Below are positions 24,802 to 34,633 of a stretch of 54,702 nucleotides of DNA, in pieces. The translations under genes were made by a program, and so were the position numbers. Below the pieces are notes generated by a model. It saw only the letters and a list, made by a program, of their open reading frames with translations, did not search any database and was not told the origin of the DNA. The stretch's first letter is position 1. Every line of letters begins with the position of its first letter. The stretch comes from an uncultured Bacteroidales bacterium (GTDB lineage Bacteria > Bacteroidota > Bacteroidia > Bacteroidales > P3), in the NCBI GenBank assembly GCA_947168515.1, contig CAMVMF010000015.1:1-54702 (forward strand). Reading direction: 5' to 3'.

Positions 24802-25617
24802 CTATTTTTTCGCTGGTTTTGTTTTGTAGTAGTCCACTAGGATATCTACAAACCAGTTGCCAGGGATGATTCGTTTTAGCACCACGGACAGCCATTGTTC
24901 AAAGTTGGCCACCACATAGCGCAGATGAGGGTTCCTGGCATCCACTATTTTCTCTATCTTTCTTGCCAAAACATCAGGTGTCAGACCGCCATTTTCCTCT
25001 TTTTCAATCAGTCCTAGCGAGCGTTTGAAAATGGGGCCGTAGTCTGGGTCGTCCATGGTGGTCTGCGAATTTTGACGGCTGGCAGTAAAGTTGGTGGCAA
25101 AGTCGCCTGGCTCCACCATTGACACCTTGATGCCAAAGCCCTTTACCTCGGCGCTTAAGGCCTCTGTAAAGCCTTCTATGGCGAATTTAGAGGCCGAATA
25201 GAAGCCTTGGTAGGGCAGCCCCATAATGCCGCCAATAGAGCTTAAATTGATGATTTTTCCGTGCCTTTGTTCCCGCATATAGGGGAGCACTTTCTGGCAC
25301 ATGTTTACGCAGCCCCTGAAGTTGACGTTCATCTGGGTGTCTATTTCTTCGTCCGTTGCCATTTCCAGCGCCCCTCCAATGCCCATTCCGGCATTGTTTA
25401 TAAGTACATCTATTCGTCCTTCTCTGTCGTGTATCTCCTTCATCCTCAGTGCTATGGTTTCAGGGTCGCGAACATCGCATTGTATATAGTTTATCTTTGG
25501 GTGTTGCATCTCTCTGCGGCAGATGCCGTACACAATGTGTCCGTGTGAGGCCAATCGTTCGGCAGTCATCTTGCCAAATCCCGATGAGGCTCCCGTTATG
25601 ATAATTACTTTGCTCAT
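24802..25617 (-). CDS. Short-chain dehydrogenase/reductase, candidate 3-ketosphinganine reductase
   Basis: 271 residues, a classical SDR. TGASSGFG at 8-15 binds the cofactor, NNAG lies at 74-77, Ser near 126, and the catalytic pair YSASK (Tyr 140, Lys 144). After residue 190 the C-terminal extension ends with a hydrophobic, basic stretch (LSVVLKRIIPGNWFVDILV) suggestive of membrane association, as in reductases of lipid ketones. It is convergent with the serine palmitoyltransferase pair. A role in reducing 3-ketosphinganine is inferred from this neighbourhood; other SDR substrates are possible. Confidence 0.8.
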   Translation of the reverse strand: MSKVIIITGASSGFGKMTAERLASHGHIVYGICRREMQHPKINYIQCDVRDPETIALRMKEIHDREGRIDVLINNAGMGIGGALEMATDEEIDTQMNVNFRGCVNMCQKVLPYMREQRHGKIINLSSIGGIMGLPYQGFYSASKFAIEGFTEALSAEVKGFGIKVSMVEPGDFATNFTASRQNSQTTMDDPDYGPIFKRSLGLIEKEENGGLTPDVLARKIEKIVDARNPHLRYVVANFEQWLSVVLKRIIPGNWFVDILVDYYKTKPAKK

Positions 25618-25637
25618 AAAAATACTTTTTCTCGTTG

Positions 25638-25645
25638 CAAAAATA
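25638..25645 (-). promoter_or_regulatory. Bacteroidetes -7 box for the SDR gene
   Basis: On the minus strand TATTTTTG followed by C, 20 bases before the ATG at 25617; exact TAnnTTTG match. Confidence 0.55.
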
Positions 25646-25885
25646 CGCTTTTTATTTCAAATGAGGAACACTAAAAATATAATCTTGTGTCATATCTCTA
25701 TTCTACTCTCCTCTCTCAACTGATATTCAGTTAACTGCGCATTCCTTCGTTTCGTTGTCTCTTTTTCTTTCCTCGTTCATTTCAAAAACGTATAGGAATA
25801 GGTAATCTTTATCACTCCACACTGGAATGATTTAAAAATGTATTATTTATCTCTTCAAAAAACTTAACAATCTAATTTTCTTTCG

Positions 25886-25893
25886 TATCTTTG
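25886..25893 (+). promoter_or_regulatory. Bacteroidetes -7 box for the DUF4175 gene
   Basis: TATCTTTG followed by C, 17 bases before the ATG at 25911. Confidence 0.6.
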
Positions 25894-25910
25894 CAGGTTC
25901 ATTATAGCCC

Positions 25911-28900
25911 ATGCAGAATAGCAATAGCATACTCGGTAGTTTGGATAAGTTCATCCGTAAGTATTACAAAAACAGGATGATAAAAGGCATTCTCTATGCC
26001 CTAGCACTTCTTTTGTCCCTCTTTTTGATTATCGTTTTGCTCGAATATTTCGGCTATTTCAGCACGCTTGTTCGAGCCATTCTCTTCTGGTTCTATCTCG
26101 TAGTCAGCCTTGCAGTTTTAATCTATTATGTGCTCGTGCCTTTAGCCAAAATGTTTCGTCTTGGCAAGGTTATTTCCTATGAGGAGGCTGCTCGTATCGT
26201 AGGAGACCATTTCCCCGAAGTTAAGGATAAGCTGCTCAACCTTCTTCAATTACAGCAGCAGGGCTCTGGTTCCTCCGATGACCTGCTTCGTGCTGCCATA
26301 GCCCAAAAGACTGCTCAGCTAAAGCCCATTCCCTTCCAACAGGCTGTAGACACTCGGTCTAACCGAAAATATGTCAAATATGCTGCCATTCCCTTGGCCA
26401 TTATCCTTCTCTTACTCCTTATCTCCCCTACCCTACTTATCCAACCATCCCATCGCATCACCCATTATACTACCCATTTTGAGCGCCCTGCACCCTTTTC
26501 TTTCGTTATTGATAATCCTACTCTCCAAGTCGCTCAGCAAGAGGATTTTGATCTTCGCATATCCATTGATGGTGATGTTGTTCCTGCCGAAGTGTTTATC
26601 AATATCGACGGTAACCGCTACAAGATGATGACCCACGACAAGAGCCATTTTTCTTATCTGTTCAAGACTGTCCAGCGTAGCTGTAATTTTCATTTCGAGG
26701 CGGTTGATGTCGTCTCTCCTGAGTTCACCCTCCGGGTCTTCCCTAAACCTGCTGTGGTCGATTTTCAGGCTGCTCTCTCCTACCCTGCCTATACCCATAA
26801 AACCAACGAAACGCTATCCAACGAAGGCGATATGGTTGTTCCACAAGGAACATCGGTCAAGTGGTATTTCCATACAAAGGATGTGGATACTCTCTATGTA
26901 TTTGTTAATGACCAAACTAAAAAACTTATACCCGACGCCAACGGTCGCGTATCACTAGTCGTTCGATCTATGCAGTCTTTCAGCTACGGCTTTACAGTTT
27001 CCAATCATTTTTCCCCCGTTTCCGATACCCTTTCCTATGCCGTTACCACCATAGAAGATGCTCTCCCCATGATTGCCGTAGTGGAAATGAAAGACTCCAC
27101 CCTGCCCGACCGCCTCTTCTTCTCTGGTCGTATCAAGGACGATTATGGCTTCACCAAGCTAGACTATAAGATGGTGAAAACCAATGTAAAAGACACATCT
27201 ATCAAAGAGGTTACCACCTATCCTATTGCCCTCTCTCAGGGCTCTGTTCAGGAGTTCCAATACTCCATTAATCTTAACGAGGTTGTGCTCAGTCCCGGCG
27301 ATAGGTTGGTTTATTATTTTGAGGTTTGGGACAACGATGGCATACATGGCCCCAAGTGTGCTACGTCGCAGCATTTTGAACTGTCAGTCCCCACCGAACA
27401 AGAGTTGGATAATATTCTTGACCGCAATTCTGAGCAGGCCCAGCAACATGCCAAAAAGTCGATGTCAGAACTTAAGAAATTGCAAGAAGAGATTAATGAC
27501 ATCATGCGTAAATTGGTGGACAAGAAAGACCTTAATTGGCAGGATAAGAAGGATTTGCAAGAATTGTCCAAAAAACAGGAGCAGGTGAAAAATATGCTCC
27601 AGCAGATGCAACAGCATCTCAACGAGAACAAGAAGTTGGAAGAGAAATATAAAGACCAGAGTGAGAAACTGTTAGAGAAACAACAAGAACTTGATCGGCT
27701 GATGAATGAGGTTCTTACCGAGGAGATGAAAGAGATGATGAAGCAGATAGATCAGATGATGAAGGAAATGGACAAGAAGAAAGTTCAAGAGCAACTCGAA
27801 CAGTTGAAAATGAACAATGAGGATCTTGAAAAACAACTCGACCAAAATATTGAGCTCATGAAGCGTCTGGAGATGGAAAAGAAAGTTGAGGATGCTGTTC
27901 AAAAGACAGAGCAATTAGCTGAAAAACAGCGCAGTTTATCCGAAAAATCTGAGAATGCCAAGGGCAAGGATGAGCGCGATAAATTGCTCAAAGAACAACA
28001 GGAATTGTCCCAACAGTATGACCAATTGCAGCAGGAGCTTAAACAGATCCAAAAGGAGTATAAAGAAATTGATAATTCTCTCGATTTCAAACTCGACCAG
28101 GTTTTGATGAAAAAGATCGATCAGAACCAGCAAGGGGCAGAAAATAGTCTTCAAAATAATAAAAAGAAAGACGCTTCCAAACAGCAGAAGGATGCTGCCG
28201 ATCAGCTCGACCAATTATCTGAACAATTGGCTGAATCTCAGCAGGATTTAGAACAGCAGGATTTGGCTGAAGATGCTGAGATGATCCGTCGGCTACTCAA
28301 AAATTTGGTCCATCTCTCCCACGACCAGGAGTCGTTGATTACTAGGGTAAGTAATACCTATATTCAAGACCCGCAGTACCAGTCTATCATTGTCAGCCAG
28401 AATAAGATAAAGGCCGATTTTCGTGCTGTGGAAGACTCTCTTCATGCCATCGCCAAACGGCAGGTGCAGGTGGCTTCTGCCATCAATCGTAATCTCTCAG
28501 AGGTCAATAGCAGCATTAGCCGCTCACTTAATGGCTTGTTGGATATGAATCAGTCCTTCTATGGTACGTATAAGAACTCACAGGCTTCATCTTCAATGCA
28601 ATATGCAATGACATCCTTCAATAATCTGGCCTTGGTAATGGCCGAGTCCCTTGACCAAATGCAGAACCAGATGCGGCAAAACAACCAAAAAAAGAAGAAT
28701 GGTAGTTGCAAAAATACCGGCATGAAGAAGCAGGGCAATTGCAGCAACCCTGGCAAAGGCAAGCCTTCTGCCAAGTCGATGAAAGAAATGCAGCAAGAAC
28801 TCAACAAACAAATGGAAGCCCTTAAGAAACAGCTAGATAAACAGGGCAAAAATGGCAAGCCAGGCCAGCGTAAGAAACTAGGCGATAAGGCTAGCTCACA

Positions 28901-29333
28901 TATGAGTGAAGAGTTTGCCCGCATGGCTGCCCAACAGGAGATGATCCGACGCATGATGCAGGAGTATGGTCAAGAACTCAAACAGGGCGAAGCCGGAAAT
29001 TCCAAACTTGCCAAAGAAATTGACCAACTCATGCGACAGATGGAACAGACTGAGACTGACCTTGTTAATCGCGTTATCACTCAGCAGACTATCAAACGTC
29101 AGCAACAAATTATGACCCGTATGCTGGAACATGAGAAAGCCGAGATGGAGCGCGAGAAGGAGCAACGCCGTCAGAGTCGTGAAGGCAAGGATCTCTACCA
29201 TCAGCCCTCACCTAGCGACCTCGAAAAAATCAAAAAGTTGCAAGATAAGAATCTGGAGCTTTTGCGCACGGTACCCCCTACCCTATCTCCTTATTATAAG
29301 TCCAAAGTAGATGATTATTTCTATAAGTTCTAG
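25911..29333 (+). CDS. DUF4175 family large membrane protein with long coiled coil
   Basis: 1140 residues. Two N-terminal membrane helices (about 24-46 and 53-77) and a third near 155-175 are followed by a beta-rich region (about 190-510, including the FxRPAPFSFVIDNPTLQV and AALSYPAYTHKTNE stretches). Then comes a long Gln/Lys/Glu coiled coil (about 520-800), a Lys-rich low-complexity segment near 930-990 (NQKKKNGSC, GKPGQRKKLG) and a final helical part. This is the layout of DUF4175, a Bacteroidetes family of unknown function probably spanning cytoplasm and envelope. It leads the group continuing to mnmG, an order I recall from other Bacteroidales. Confidence 0.82.
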   Translation: MQNSNSILGSLDKFIRKYYKNRMIKGILYALALLLSLFLIIVLLEYFGYFSTLVRAILFWFYLVVSLAVLIYYVLVPLAKMFRLGKVISYEEAARIVGDHFPEVKDKLLNLLQLQQQGSGSSDDLLRAAIAQKTAQLKPIPFQQAVDTRSNRKYVKYAAIPLAIILLLLLISPTLLIQPSHRITHYTTHFERPAPFSFVIDNPTLQVAQQEDFDLRISIDGDVVPAEVFINIDGNRYKMMTHDKSHFSYLFKTVQRSCNFHFEAVDVVSPEFTLRVFPKPAVVDFQAALSYPAYTHKTNETLSNEGDMVVPQGTSVKWYFHTKDVDTLYVFVNDQTKKLIPDANGRVSLVVRSMQSFSYGFTVSNHFSPVSDTLSYAVTTIEDALPMIAVVEMKDSTLPDRLFFSGRIKDDYGFTKLDYKMVKTNVKDTSIKEVTTYPIALSQGSVQEFQYSINLNEVVLSPGDRLVYYFEVWDNDGIHGPKCATSQHFELSVPTEQELDNILDRNSEQAQQHAKKSMSELKKLQEEINDIMRKLVDKKDLNWQDKKDLQELSKKQEQVKNMLQQMQQHLNENKKLEEKYKDQSEKLLEKQQELDRLMNEVLTEEMKEMMKQIDQMMKEMDKKKVQEQLEQLKMNNEDLEKQLDQNIELMKRLEMEKKVEDAVQKTEQLAEKQRSLSEKSENAKGKDERDKLLKEQQELSQQYDQLQQELKQIQKEYKEIDNSLDFKLDQVLMKKIDQNQQGAENSLQNNKKKDASKQQKDAADQLDQLSEQLAESQQDLEQQDLAEDAEMIRRLLKNLVHLSHDQESLITRVSNTYIQDPQYQSIIVSQNKIKADFRAVEDSLHAIAKRQVQVASAINRNLSEVNSSISRSLNGLLDMNQSFYGTYKNSQASSSMQYAMTSFNNLALVMAESLDQMQNQMRQNNQKKKNGSCKNTGMKKQGNCSNPGKGKPSAKSMKEMQQELNKQMEALKKQLDKQGKNGKPGQRKKLGDKASSHMSEEFARMAAQQEMIRRMMQEYGQELKQGEAGNSKLAKEIDQLMRQMEQTETDLVNRVITQQTIKRQQQIMTRMLEHEKAEMEREKEQRRQSREGKDLYHQPSPSDLEKIKKLQDKNLELLRTVPPTLSPYYKSKVDDYFYKF

Positions 29334-29510
29334 CTTCTTATCATATTTGATTGATGAGTATTATAGTGGATGTGTACATGCCATTTTCCCCTTTCAGACA
29401 GCATCGTGGGCTTCTGTTATAACTGAGAAAGGTAATATATTGCCGTTCAAATTATTAAAGAAAAACATAGATTATATTTAAACAGTTTCTAAAATATTAA
29501 AAAATATTCG

Positions 29511-29518
29511 TATCTTTG
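29511..29518 (+). promoter_or_regulatory. Bacteroidetes -7 box upstream of 29543
   Basis: TATCTTTG, 25 bases before the ATG at 29543; exact TAnnTTTG. Confidence 0.55.
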
Positions 29519-29542
29519 TAAAAGATGATTTAGTAGTACTAT

Positions 29543-30004
29543 ATGATGGAAAAACTTGTAATACAGGCAGATAAAAGCAACATTCCCCTTGTTGATAATT
29601 TCCTCAGGGCAATATGTGATAACAATCATATTGTTAATTATTATGCTACTATCTCTGTTCCCATCATAAAGGCTATGGAGGTTGTTGAACGCATATCCCC
29701 TGCTTCTTCCCTCTCTATTCTCTTTGACTATCTCCGTGGTGGCATCACTTTCACTGTTCAGACCGACAGTCCTTGTTTTCTCTCTGTTGAGAATGCTACT
29801 GAGAACTCGGATGATGAATTCGCCGACGCAGCTTTCCTCATAACGTTGCTTTCAGATCATACTAAGGTCACAGACGAAGGTCGTACACTTCAGATTTTTT
29901 TTGATATTCGAGGCATTGATGCTTCAGAAGCATTTGCCCGTGTCCAGGTTCTTGAACATTTTTATGAAAGCATCCGTACGAAGGAGCTTCAAACAGTGGA
30001 GTAG
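29543..30004 (+). CDS. RsbW-fold-like protein with degenerate ATP site
   Basis: 153 residues (a second Met directly follows the first). The strand-helix pattern resembles anti-sigma-factor kinases of the RsbW/HATPase type: helix ISVPIIKAMEVVERI, strands LRGGITFTVQTDSPCF, and AAFLITLLSDHTKVTDEGRTLQIFFDI. The Asn of the N-box and the glycine-rich ATP lid are not evident, so ATP binding is doubtful. The same kind of gene often precedes ybeY and mnmG in Bacteroidales. Function unknown; a protein-binding role is an inference. Confidence 0.55.
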   Translation: MMEKLVIQADKSNIPLVDNFLRAICDNNHIVNYYATISVPIIKAMEVVERISPASSLSILFDYLRGGITFTVQTDSPCFLSVENATENSDDEFADAAFLITLLSDHTKVTDEGRTLQIFFDIRGIDASEAFARVQVLEHFYESIRTKELQTVE

Positions 30005-30234
30005 CCAATGCTATTTTCCTTTCCTCTACTCATCGAGATTTGTTTCTACAGGGCAACCTCCTTATGAGTTTCCTTTGTCTTAAGGAAATCGAGGAATAAA
30101 AGCACTGAATTGCTTCTAACTCATTGTAAATATTTATCTTATTTATGATTTACATCACAACAATCTCCCTATGCTAAAAAATCGTCTTACCCCCTACCCT
30201 ATTCATTTATTCATCTTTTTTTAGACTTAACGCA

Positions 30235-30660
30235 ATGGCCATTTATTTTTCAACTGAAAACATCGCTTTTGACCTTAAAAATAAGCTCAAGGTCAAAAAA
30301 TGGATTTCCGACATTATCAAAACTCAAAATAAAAAGGTAGGTGACATCAGTTATCTTTTCTGCGATGATGCCTACCTCATTGAGGTTAACCGCACCTACC
30401 TCGACCACGACACCTATACCGATATTATCACCTTTGACTATGTCGAAGGCGACCTCATATCTGGCGATATTATGATCAGTGTTGAACGCGTCAAAGAGAA
30501 TGCTCAGCTCTTCAATACCTCCTTCGATCAAGAATTGCACCGTGTCATTATCCATGGCATACTCCATTTGCTAGGCCAGGGCGACAAGACTGACAAGCAA
30601 GCTGCCCAGATGCGAAAAAAAGAAGAGGCTGCTTTAGCTTTGTGGAATTCAATGGCTTGA
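30235..30660 (+). CDS. ybeY: Endoribonuclease YbeY (rRNA maturation)
   Basis: 141 residues, slightly short of the E. coli protein but normal for Bacteroidetes. The zinc motif HGILHLLGQGD lies at 107-117; the final His of the proteobacterial HGxLHLxGxDH motif is absent, as I recall in other Bacteroidetes homologues. The upstream DHDTYTDIITFDY (57-69) is also typical. YbeY is a metal-dependent RNase for 16S rRNA 3' processing and ribosome quality control. It precedes mnmG by 160 bases. Confidence 0.9.
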   Translation: MAIYFSTENIAFDLKNKLKVKKWISDIIKTQNKKVGDISYLFCDDAYLIEVNRTYLDHDTYTDIITFDYVEGDLISGDIMISVERVKENAQLFNTSFDQELHRVIIHGILHLLGQGDKTDKQAAQMRKKEEAALALWNSMA

Positions 30661-30820
30661 CTCCCTTGTTCCTTGTGAAACGTGAGCTATTTCGCAACCG
30701 CCAGATTCCCTCACCTTCAATCAAGTCTCAGTTCATCACACTTATTTTTTAAATCAATTCGTACCTATCTCTCCACGCTCGTCATTAGGTCATCAATAAT
30801 TAGTTATCACCTTTTTCCCC

Positions 30821-32719
30821 ATGCTCCCTACCTCTTATGATGTCGTTGTTGTTGGTGCTGGACATGCCGGTGCCGAGGCTGCCGCCGCCGCCGCCAATAT
30901 GGGTGCCACAACGCTCCTCATTACCATGAATATCGATACCATTTGCCAAATGTCCTGCAACCCTGCCATGGGTGGTGTTGCCAAAGGACAGATTGTCCGT
31001 GAGATAGATGCTCTCGGCGGCTATTCGGGCATCGTCACAGACCAATCCATGATTCAGTTCCGTATGCTTAACCTCTCTAAAGGCCCTGCTATGTGGAGTC
31101 CTCGTGCACAGTGCGACAAGTGGCTGTTCTCTCGCAATTGGCACTACCGTTTGGAGAATACTCCAAACCTCTCTCTGTGGCAAGACGAGGTAGTTGAGGT
31201 TGTCATACACGATGGCAATGCCTGTGGTGTCCGTACTCGGATGAATATCTTTTTTCCTGCTAAGGCTGTTATCCTCACCAATGGTACTTTCCTCAATGGC
31301 ACCATTTATGTGGGCGAGCAAAGTTGGAGTGGCGGTAGGATAGGGGAGGGGGCGGCCCTGGGTCTCTCCGACCAGCTCTTGCAAATGGGTTTTGAGGTCG
31401 ACCGTCTCAAAACAGGTACCCCTGTACGTATCGATGGGCGTACCATTCATTTTGACCGACTAGAAGAACAGCCTGGCGATGAGCATCCTCACAAATTCTC
31501 TTTTACTGACACTCAGCCATTGCAGAAACAACGCTCCTGCTATCTGGCCTATACTAACGAGCATACACACGACATCCTTAAAACAGGTTTTGACCGTTCG
31601 CCTCTCTATACCGGACGCATACAAGGAACTGGCCCTCGTTACTGCCCGTCTATTGAAACCAAGATAGTTCGCTTTGCCGACAAGCAACGTCACCAACTCT
31701 TTGTTGAGCCTGAAGGATGGACCACCCATTCTTACTACCTCAATGGTTTTTCTTCCTCTTTGCCTTTAGAGGTGCAGGTGGATGCGCTTCATTCCATCAA
31801 AGGATTCGAGGATGCCCAGATTCTCAAGCCAGGCTATGCCATCGAATATGACTACTTCCCACCCACCCAGCTCAACTATACTTTGGAAACAAAGCAGGTT
31901 TCCAATCTCTATTTTGCAGGCCAAATCAATGGTACTACCGGTTACGAAGAGGCTGCCTGCCAAGGTTTGATGGCTGGCATCAATGCCGTGTTGAAGATTC
32001 AGGGAAGACCCGCCTTTGTTCTCAACCGCACTCAGGCATATATAGGTGTCTTGATAGACGATCTTGTTACCAAAGGAGTTGACGAACCCTACCGTATGTT
32101 CACCTCCAGGGCTGAATACCGCATCCTCTTGCGGCAGGATAATGCCGATGTGCGTCTGACCGAGCTATCTCATAATATTGGTCTGGCTTCTGATGAGCGA
32201 ATGCGTAGGGTAGGGGAGAAGGTTCGCTGCACGCAGCAGCTCTCTACCATTGTCAATGATACCCCCGTCACCCCTTCCGAGGCCAATGCACTATTGGAGC
32301 GGTTGAACACCCCGTCTCTCCAGCAGCGCGTCCGCCTGGTCAATCTCCTATTGCGACCCGAAATAACCATGGCTGATTTAATGGAAATTTCCCCCAGTCT
32401 CCGTACTAGCGTTCTTGAGATACCCGAGGAGGTACGCCTAGACGCTGTCAATGCTACTGAGATACTCCTAAAATACCAGCGTTATATCGAAAAAGAGCAG
32501 GATGTGGCCAACCGTATTCTCAAGTTCGAAGACATAGCCCTGCCGAACGATTTTGATTATTTTTCCCTCCAGTCCCTCTCCTACGAAGCCCGTGAGAAAC
32601 TCACCAAGATGCACCCCAGCACTATCGGACAAGCTTCCCGCATTAGTGGAGTCTCACCTGCCGATGTCTCAGTACTCCTCATCGCTGTCACCCACAAATC
32701 ATCCAACCCAGGCAACTAA
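30821..32719 (+). CDS. mnmG: tRNA uridine-5-carboxymethylaminomethyl synthesis enzyme MnmG
   Basis: 632 residues, full length. FAD-binding VVVGAGHAGAEAA near 8-20, then SCNPAMGGVAKGQIVREIDALGG near 45-67, the TNGTFLNG segment and the FAGQINGTTGYEEAA motif near 366-380. With MnmE it adds the carboxymethylaminomethyl group to U34 of certain tRNAs, including the tRNA-Lys(TTT) encoded at 41.3 kb. In many bacteria mnmG (gidA) borders the origin; here the predicted origin is 10 kb to the left. The frame contains two copies of the AGGGTAGGGG-like word. Confidence 0.96.
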   Translation: MLPTSYDVVVVGAGHAGAEAAAAAANMGATTLLITMNIDTICQMSCNPAMGGVAKGQIVREIDALGGYSGIVTDQSMIQFRMLNLSKGPAMWSPRAQCDKWLFSRNWHYRLENTPNLSLWQDEVVEVVIHDGNACGVRTRMNIFFPAKAVILTNGTFLNGTIYVGEQSWSGGRIGEGAALGLSDQLLQMGFEVDRLKTGTPVRIDGRTIHFDRLEEQPGDEHPHKFSFTDTQPLQKQRSCYLAYTNEHTHDILKTGFDRSPLYTGRIQGTGPRYCPSIETKIVRFADKQRHQLFVEPEGWTTHSYYLNGFSSSLPLEVQVDALHSIKGFEDAQILKPGYAIEYDYFPPTQLNYTLETKQVSNLYFAGQINGTTGYEEAACQGLMAGINAVLKIQGRPAFVLNRTQAYIGVLIDDLVTKGVDEPYRMFTSRAEYRILLRQDNADVRLTELSHNIGLASDERMRRVGEKVRCTQQLSTIVNDTPVTPSEANALLERLNTPSLQQRVRLVNLLLRPEITMADLMEISPSLRTSVLEIPEEVRLDAVNATEILLKYQRYIEKEQDVANRILKFEDIALPNDFDYFSLQSLSYEAREKLTKMHPSTIGQASRISGVSPADVSVLLIAVTHKSSNPGN

Positions 32720-34332
32720 AATGGTCGAGTACGCCTGATGGCATTTTCGCCCTTGCGTACATAGGACTATGGATTCTATAGCCCACCATAGTTGTTGACG
32801 TTAACCTCTTCAGCTAGCTCCACGTCCCACTTTCAGCTGCCCTTGTGTTAGCTTCGGCCATCGTTTCCAATCAACGATGGCATCATCCCGACATATGTAT
32901 TGTGCTTTCTGTCTTCTGATGCGGGCTCATCTCCCACTCGTCTTTTTCTTCATCAACCTGTTCAGTAGGGTAGGGGAGTTGTCGTCTTGTTTCACGAGAA
33001 ACGCCACTACTATTTTTCTTATTACAAGACCATTAACCCCGATCCAATATTCCTTTCTCTATTTTGTGTGCCTTACGGTACCAAGCCGTTCTTACTCTCT
33101 CAGCCTTTTTTATGTTCCTTAATGAGTTGCTTTGATAGGTCCATTTTATTCCTTCCTAATGCTTACATTATATTTTCATGGGTATGTATAGACGGTTCTA
33201 ATTAGCCTACCTTTTTCTGGATTTTGTAGATTATGACTATATGAGTCTAGCGGCATTATGCCTTCATTATTTGTCAATGCTTACCCGTTTTCGATGGTTG
33301 TCATAAGATCGAATCTAAATGGTTCAACTCTTTTGAACTTGTGTGGGAATATGTGTTGATGCCCTCGTTCCAATCCCCCTTTCCCTTTTGCTAGATGGCT
33401 CACCTATTTTTCTTCTTTCAACATCTCCTGGTGCCCAGTAAGAATCATGTTCCATGTGCTTTATGGCATTTTGGGCCTTTTGTTTACCCAATATATGAGA
33501 TTTAGCTTCTAAATCGCCTTTAAACTCATAGAACATGGTATTTACACCGTTTATTTGACTTTCTTTTCCCTAGCTCCTACCCCTTGGTCAGTTTCATATA
33601 TCTTCCCTACGTCTGAAACCTGCAAATAATAGACCGATTCGGTTACCAAATCCTGCCAGAAGGTTTTCGCACAGGTGTTATATTTTTTCCCCATGCCGGC
33701 AGGAAAATCTCTGCCCGATTTCCGAATATCAGTAACTGCGGGTTCTCTTTGGCTTCACACTCCTCTATTTTATTTTTATGATAATTCTTGTTTGATGGCT
33801 ATACTTTAATTTCATCCGTCGCTATATAAAATGTCAGCAAACCAATGCTCACTTCACCTTCTCCTTTGGAGAAGGACAAATACCTGTACAAAACAACTAT
33901 TTCCCGATGATCAACTTTTTTCTACCCAGAATTGCCTTTTCCGTCACGACTAGTTTAGTTGGTAATATAGTTTCGCAGACCATTCTACAGAACTAAAAAA
34001 ATGAATTTTACCCTATCGATAGTAAGTTGGGTGTGCGAACGCCATTTATATTACATTTTACTTATATTTGACTTATGTTTTATTTATCAAGCATAAATAA
34101 ATTGTGTAATAAAACAAAAGAAGCTTGGGATTAAGAGGAATTGGTGGGAACGGGTGACCATAAGAAGAGGAATGTGACACTTAAAAAATATAATTAGAAT
34201 GCGAGGTATCTGACGTTTTTAGGTGTAAAGATGGCATAGGAGTTCGGCTTGTTGGAGCTGTTTCGTGTCTATGCATTTTCTAAATTCACGAAACCATAAC
34301 AATTCTGAAACAGGATTGAAACATGGTTGTTG
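32720..34332. other. 1.6-kb gene-poor stretch after mnmG
   Basis: No frame on either strand gives a believable protein. The minus strand around 33600-33790 and 33320-33540 shows broken coding-like stretches in shifting frames (for example ENPQLLIFGNRAEIFLPAW in one frame), which suggests decayed genes, but I cannot name them. It also holds a perfect 9-bp-arm hairpin (32857-32881), a second hairpin (CCTTCTCC/GGAGAAGG, 33857-33875), one AGGGTAGGGGA word (32967-32977) and a degenerate parS-like palindrome (32988-33003). DnaA boxes were looked for and not found. Confidence 0.6.
32857..32881. repeat. Perfect hairpin downstream of mnmG
   Basis: Arms GCCATCGTT and AACGATGGC around a 7-base loop, 137 bases after the mnmG stop. 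No T-run follows on either side, so it is not a standard intrinsic terminator; it could protect the 3' end of the message or be part of a decayed element. Confidence 0.5.
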
Positions 34333-34340
34333 TACTTTTG
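34333..34340 (+). promoter_or_regulatory. Bacteroidetes -7 box for the phosphate transporter transcript
   Basis: TACTTTTG followed by C, an exact match to TAnnTTTG. The next credible large gene starts at 34700, giving a leader of about 355 bases. Confidence 0.5.
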
Positions 34341-34544
34341 CAGCGGAAATTCTAAAGTACAATGATTATGAAGAATGTATTTACTAGACTGATTTCGACG
34401 AATATGAGGTTCGACGTGGTCTTTTTATGGCAAGACTTTTAGCTTTTTGGGGTACTGGCCGGTGGCAGAAATGTGTAATGGCAAACAGTTGCAGAGATTG
34501 TGGGAATGTAGCCGGATGAGCGGTTTGCCGTATAGTAGAAGGAT

Positions 34545-34569
34545 AATGCATTATTTTGACGGAGAGAAC
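34545..34569 (+). repeat. Direct repeat, copy 1, in transporter leader
   Basis: Begins AATGCATTATTTTGACGG; 22 of 25 positions identical to 34609-34633. The copies start 64 bases apart. Confidence 0.6.
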
Positions 34570-34608
34570 ACACGAAATCAAAGGAACATCCTGAGACATG
34601 TAGATAGA

Positions 34609-34633
34609 AATGCATTATTGTGATGGAGACAAC
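34609..34633 (+). repeat. Direct repeat, copy 2, in transporter leader
   Basis: Begins AATGCATTATTGTGATGG; partner of 34545-34569, ending 66 bases before the transporter ATG. Confidence 0.6.

Noticed and set aside
33324..33536. 70-codon leftward frame in the gene-poor stretch
   Set aside because: Polar translation with no family resemblance and no promoter; treated as part of a possible decayed region.
33857..33875. Hairpin CCTTCTCC/GGAGAAGG as a terminator
   Set aside because: No T-run follows in either direction and no gene ends nearby.
32720..34332. Gap beside mnmG considered as the origin, because oriC often borders mnmG
   Set aside because: DnaA-type boxes were not found there, and gene orientation does not switch at this point; the 20.28-20.86 kb gap is far better on both counts.
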